From Sinonovacula constricta (Eukaryota > Mollusca > Bivalvia > Cardiida > Solecurtidae), in contig CM017558.1 in assembly GCA_007844125.1 (NCBI GenBank), forward strand, positions 47,440,164 through 47,504,163: a stretch of 64,000 nucleotides of DNA. The letters run 5' to 3'. The notes below the pieces were generated by a model, which saw only the letters and a program-made list of their open reading frames with translations, ran no database searches and was not told the DNA's origin. Each line of letters opens with the position of its first letter. The stretch's first letter is position 1. Positions 60,244 to 64,000 of this stretch are shown here, piece by piece. The position numbers and the translations under genes are program-made.

Positions 60244-63200
60244 CTGGAATAAAGGTAGATACCAGGCGTCAGACACATAACACTAACACAATTATTCTCT
60301 CATATTCCTAAAGCACAACTTCATCTAGGTCACACTAGAAAATAATTGAGAAGTCTGCTTATAGGTCACAAAATGATTCTGATTCTGGTTACCAAATCAT
60401 TCTGAAGTTAAATTTCTTGAAGTCAACAATTGGGTATATACTTATATTAAACTTGTCATTAAACAACAATTTACTGTTAAAATATAGCATTAAGACCCTT
60501 GCAGACTAAACCTTAAGAATATAACTACAACCCCACTTAGAGCAGTTTCCCTGGCAGGCTTTAAAACTGTCTCTGCCCACTTCAGTCCTCAATGGAGGGT
60601 TCACCACTCTGATAAGTGAAGCCAATTAAGTCAAAACATGTCCTGTGTTTGATTTACCCAGAGTGACACTACCGATATTTTACATTCACAATTTACCTTG
60701 TTAAATCACAACTAACGATGACCTTCACAAGTGACAAATATTTTTCATATACAACTGACTACAGGTATTTTACATCCACCACATTTACTGAAGACATATT
60801 CACAGGGTATTTCCACCTATTAAGTCTACCCAAGAACCTGTTTTCAGAATGACTAGGTGGTTGTGTCTTTAACACAATGCTTTACAAACTACACTGACTA
60901 AAGAAGGAAGATGGGAGAAATGATGTGATGATGGGAGGTTTCATTTACACACCTGCTGAGGTCAGATTTCCCCTAATATGACCAAGCTCTCCGGCTTAAA
61001 TCACATTCAAGCGAGCACACTGTGTTTGTTATCTCCTGGCACCCTAGCTGAACATCCTATGTCACAACATATACTGTATCAATTTAGGTTTTACTTTAGT
61101 GTTATGATACTTAAATAAATGAAGATATTTTGACTATCAAAAGTTGTGATTACTTTACAGAATATCAAAAATTTGTCACTTAAGTTACAGCTCGATGTTT
61201 GTTAAATAGTTAATTAATTAAATTTAAATTAGTCTTTTGTCTCTCTCATTCTCTTTAATATTTCAGCCTTAAAATATATTTTTCCTGGTAAAAAGTAGCT
61301 GAAAAGAGATATTGAGGATATAAAGTAGATGTCACCATTTGAAGTAAATGTTTAAATATCTACATAGTATCATTATCATTCCAGAATCAGCAATAAACAC
61401 AGTCCCACACGACTCCTAATTAACTACCTCAGCATCCACTGCTGGTGATATTAATATTAAATCTGTACATATTAACAGTCCTGTACCACATGCTTGCACT
61501 AGAATCATGTTTCAATACACTTATAGTACAACAATCCTATTAGCTCACTGTAATATTACAACATTGAGGATTATCTGCTTTCTATAGAGCAACAATCTCA
61601 ACATTACCAGCCTTACAACGTTGTGTAAGGTAGCTGTATGATCCTTCCATGTCCGTTACTTTAATCCAACAAACAATAAACCAGCTGTCATCAACCACTT
61701 GGCAAGTATTATGCAAATTGTTTTAACATTGCCAGCAGAAATTATTACAGAATTCATCAACTCTAATGATTTTTACCACTATTTGACAATCAGTTACAAC
61801 CTGCCTCCAAGCAGGACTAACAGAAAAAGTCATAAGCGAAAGAAACATCACAAATGGAAGAAAAAATCACAAGAGATATTTTAAAACCAACAACTTGATG
61901 TGACAAATCCACTGAGCTTGTGCCTCGTTCACCGCTCTCTGATCACAGTATGACAGTTGAGAGCATCATGGGTCTAGATCCATTCGCATTTATTTACTTG
62001 AAGCCCTGTGAACCTGCCTGTAAAACGCGGGAGGCTGGTATGAAGTGAGGAAGCAACAGAGCTTGTGAACGAACAAAAGCATGACATGAAGGAATCAATA
62101 GGCAAGTTTTATTCGCATTAATAGGGCTAAAGCAGTCAATACAACTCCAGAGGCCATTGATGGGCCTCTATAGCAGAGAATTGTCGCAAACTATGGACAT
62201 TGAAATGTTCCCAGTCAACAGTTTTGTAACAAAGTTGTCCCCACCCCTCAAACAAGCAGCAAGCTCTCTAAACAGATGAGTGGAAAAGGTAGATTTATAT
62301 GAGCAACCCTCAGTCTATAGTCAATAATGACCTTATGGACAGTGGGCAGATAGGATTCTCCTGGGCTGCCTACCATAATTAGTGCTCAATAAAAGGAATT
62401 ATTTTGTTTGGCAATTTATCCCATAAACTTATAATGTTGATATTTATTAATTGTCTCACTGAGCTGATTCTAATGAGTCCATGCAAAATATGGATGGGAA
62501 AAGAAATTTAAGTCTTAAGCACAAGAATGCTGGCCTACATCCCAAGCTCGAGATTTACCTGTACTATACTGCTCTAGTTATCATGTCAACTGATGCCCAG
62601 TAAACCAGTGAAAGTAATCCCGTAAGTAAGAATATAATTGCCATAATAGAGATTGACATTTTAATGGCACAGACTTTTTTTATTTTCAATCCTAATACTT
62701 TATACTGGGAATAACTCATTCCAGTTCTTAGTAATTTAAGTTATTATGAAGTCACTATTTCATTGTTATTCTTTAAACTATTTCTCTTTTTCTTACAAGA
62801 ATATCATACACAAGCCTATATAAAGTAGGTTTTGAAATAAGGCTCATTTTTGTTATTAAATTATGTTTTGAAACTAAATACAAATAAAATTTAATATTTC
62901 AGTAAAAAAATATAAATTTTGATATATTTATTTAAATTCTCCTTGTAATTTTATTGTACTTTGTAATAATTTAAAACAATATTTTATAATTCATTAAAAT
63001 TCAATAACAAAACTTAATATGATTTCACACTAATACACTTATCAATCATGTTACAATATACAATAATCAATAATATTATTATTGTGCTTCTGAGATACAA
63101 TTAATAATAATGAATTTATCCCTCAATTACTTGTTTGTCATTAACTGAACATTTTATCAAAAACAAAGAACTAACTCAAAACTAGTTGTCAAGATGGTGT

Positions 63201-64000
63201 AAAATTTAACATTTTACAAAATTTACTATTCAGTGAAAATTCTTTGAAACAATTTAAATTAAGTACATGAATCATCTTCGGAAGCCTGTGAAGAGAATAA
63301 CACCTGCATTTTCATCAGTAGAACCATACCATAAATATAGCAGATACATTTAGTTTAACAGCCATGATTCCCATACATCACAGAGGAGGATGAGAGGAGG
63401 CATCAACAGCATCATTATGCAAATCAGCTATCCAGCTACTGATAAACGAGACGTCCAATTCCCATAATGCAGTGTGGTGTATCCAGCAGGATGCTTATTG
63501 CAATGCATTAATGCATGCGTAAACAATATATGTACAAGGGTACTGCTGTAATACTCGTCAGAATTCTGTAAGAAGACACTGAGGACTGTAACGGGTCGCC
63601 AATCTATCAACCAAACTCTCTAGACCTCAACTCCACTATTGTAACTTACTTAATCAACTTCTTCCCATCTCCAAAACTTAATCAGTCCAGCAAACTGCCA
63701 ATTCAAGTCTTCTGATAAATACTGTCATTTTTCCTCCAACCTACGATGACCACTTTCTGACCATTTTCTGATGTTTTCCTGTCCATGTCATTGTCCTTTT
63801 GCCCTCATTTTTATCCATTGAGACAATTTAAATGACTCAAAATAGACATATTTAGTGGTCATCACACTCTGATGAGGGTTCAACATGCAAACATGATCAG
63901 TGCTGGACCATTATATTAATTAAATTCAACAATCAAAATAGGGACAGGGCAATTAAGGACAAAGAAATGACAATGAACATTGCCTCGTCACTAATGATAC
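60244..64000. other. Unique sequence with candidate conserved blocks at 61905-62225 and 63350-63620
   Basis: The block 61905-62225 retains CpGs and has ATTCGCATTTATTT and TTTATTCGCATTAAT, two related sites. The block 63350-63620 holds an exact octamer (ATGCAAAT, 63417-63424), GCATTAATGCATGCG and several CpGs. Positions 62650-63260 are very AT-rich. No gene is supported. Confidence 0.25.

Overview
The window looks like about 64 kb of non-coding DNA from an animal genome. A bivalve or other mollusc is my best guess, but I cannot confirm it. The sequence is AT-rich and CpG-poor, and no long non-repetitive reading frame looks like a gene. It carries tRNA-derived SINE copies, several other dispersed families, microsatellites and an unusual number of minisatellites. 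The long open frames (up to 523 codons) all lie inside tandem arrays and are by-products of repeat units that lack stops.

Layout. Positions 1-4600 hold a SINE-like copy, an ATC microsatellite and a headless SINE on the minus strand. Positions 4629-6905 hold two adjacent minisatellites (66 bp and 79 bp units). Positions 7000-16300 are mostly unique sequence with SINEs, including one with intact Pol III A and B boxes at 15965-16292. Positions 16523-17497 are a 39-bp array. Positions 20641-27490 are an array of 89 units of 77 bp. Positions 28000-38200 are mostly unique, with scattered copies of a short hairpin-forming repeat. Positions 38254-41794 hold 28-, 46- and 28-bp arrays, and 45863-49945 hold 30- and 51-bp arrays. 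A 29-bp array lies at 55205-55756. The rest, to 64000, is mostly unique. The twelve arrays together cover about 17.9 kb, roughly 28 percent of the window.

Main observation. A dispersed repeat of about 100-120 bp, built around an inverted repeat with the core TGATCAGGATCTACACTATT, occurs at least 15 times on both strands. Three minisatellites with different periods (28, 51 and 29 bp) appear to have grown out of three separate copies of it. The 51-bp and 29-bp arrays are still flanked by recognisable element ends. A fourth small array (3 x 74 bp) grew from the tail of a SINE. One genome segment therefore shows repeated seeding of tandem arrays by dispersed elements.

Possible gene content. Two short segments on the minus strand (60189-60243 and 32094-32180) are bounded by good splice signals, have stops in all frames and contain no ATG. 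They could be 5' UTR exons of a minus-strand gene separated by a 28-kb intron that holds many of the arrays. Two other minus-strand segments (28985-29064, and a cysteine-containing one at 42267-42360) could be coding exons, but this is weak. Several CpG-retaining stretches with homeodomain, octamer or SOX-like motifs are candidate conserved regulatory sequence. None of this can be settled without RNA or comparative data.
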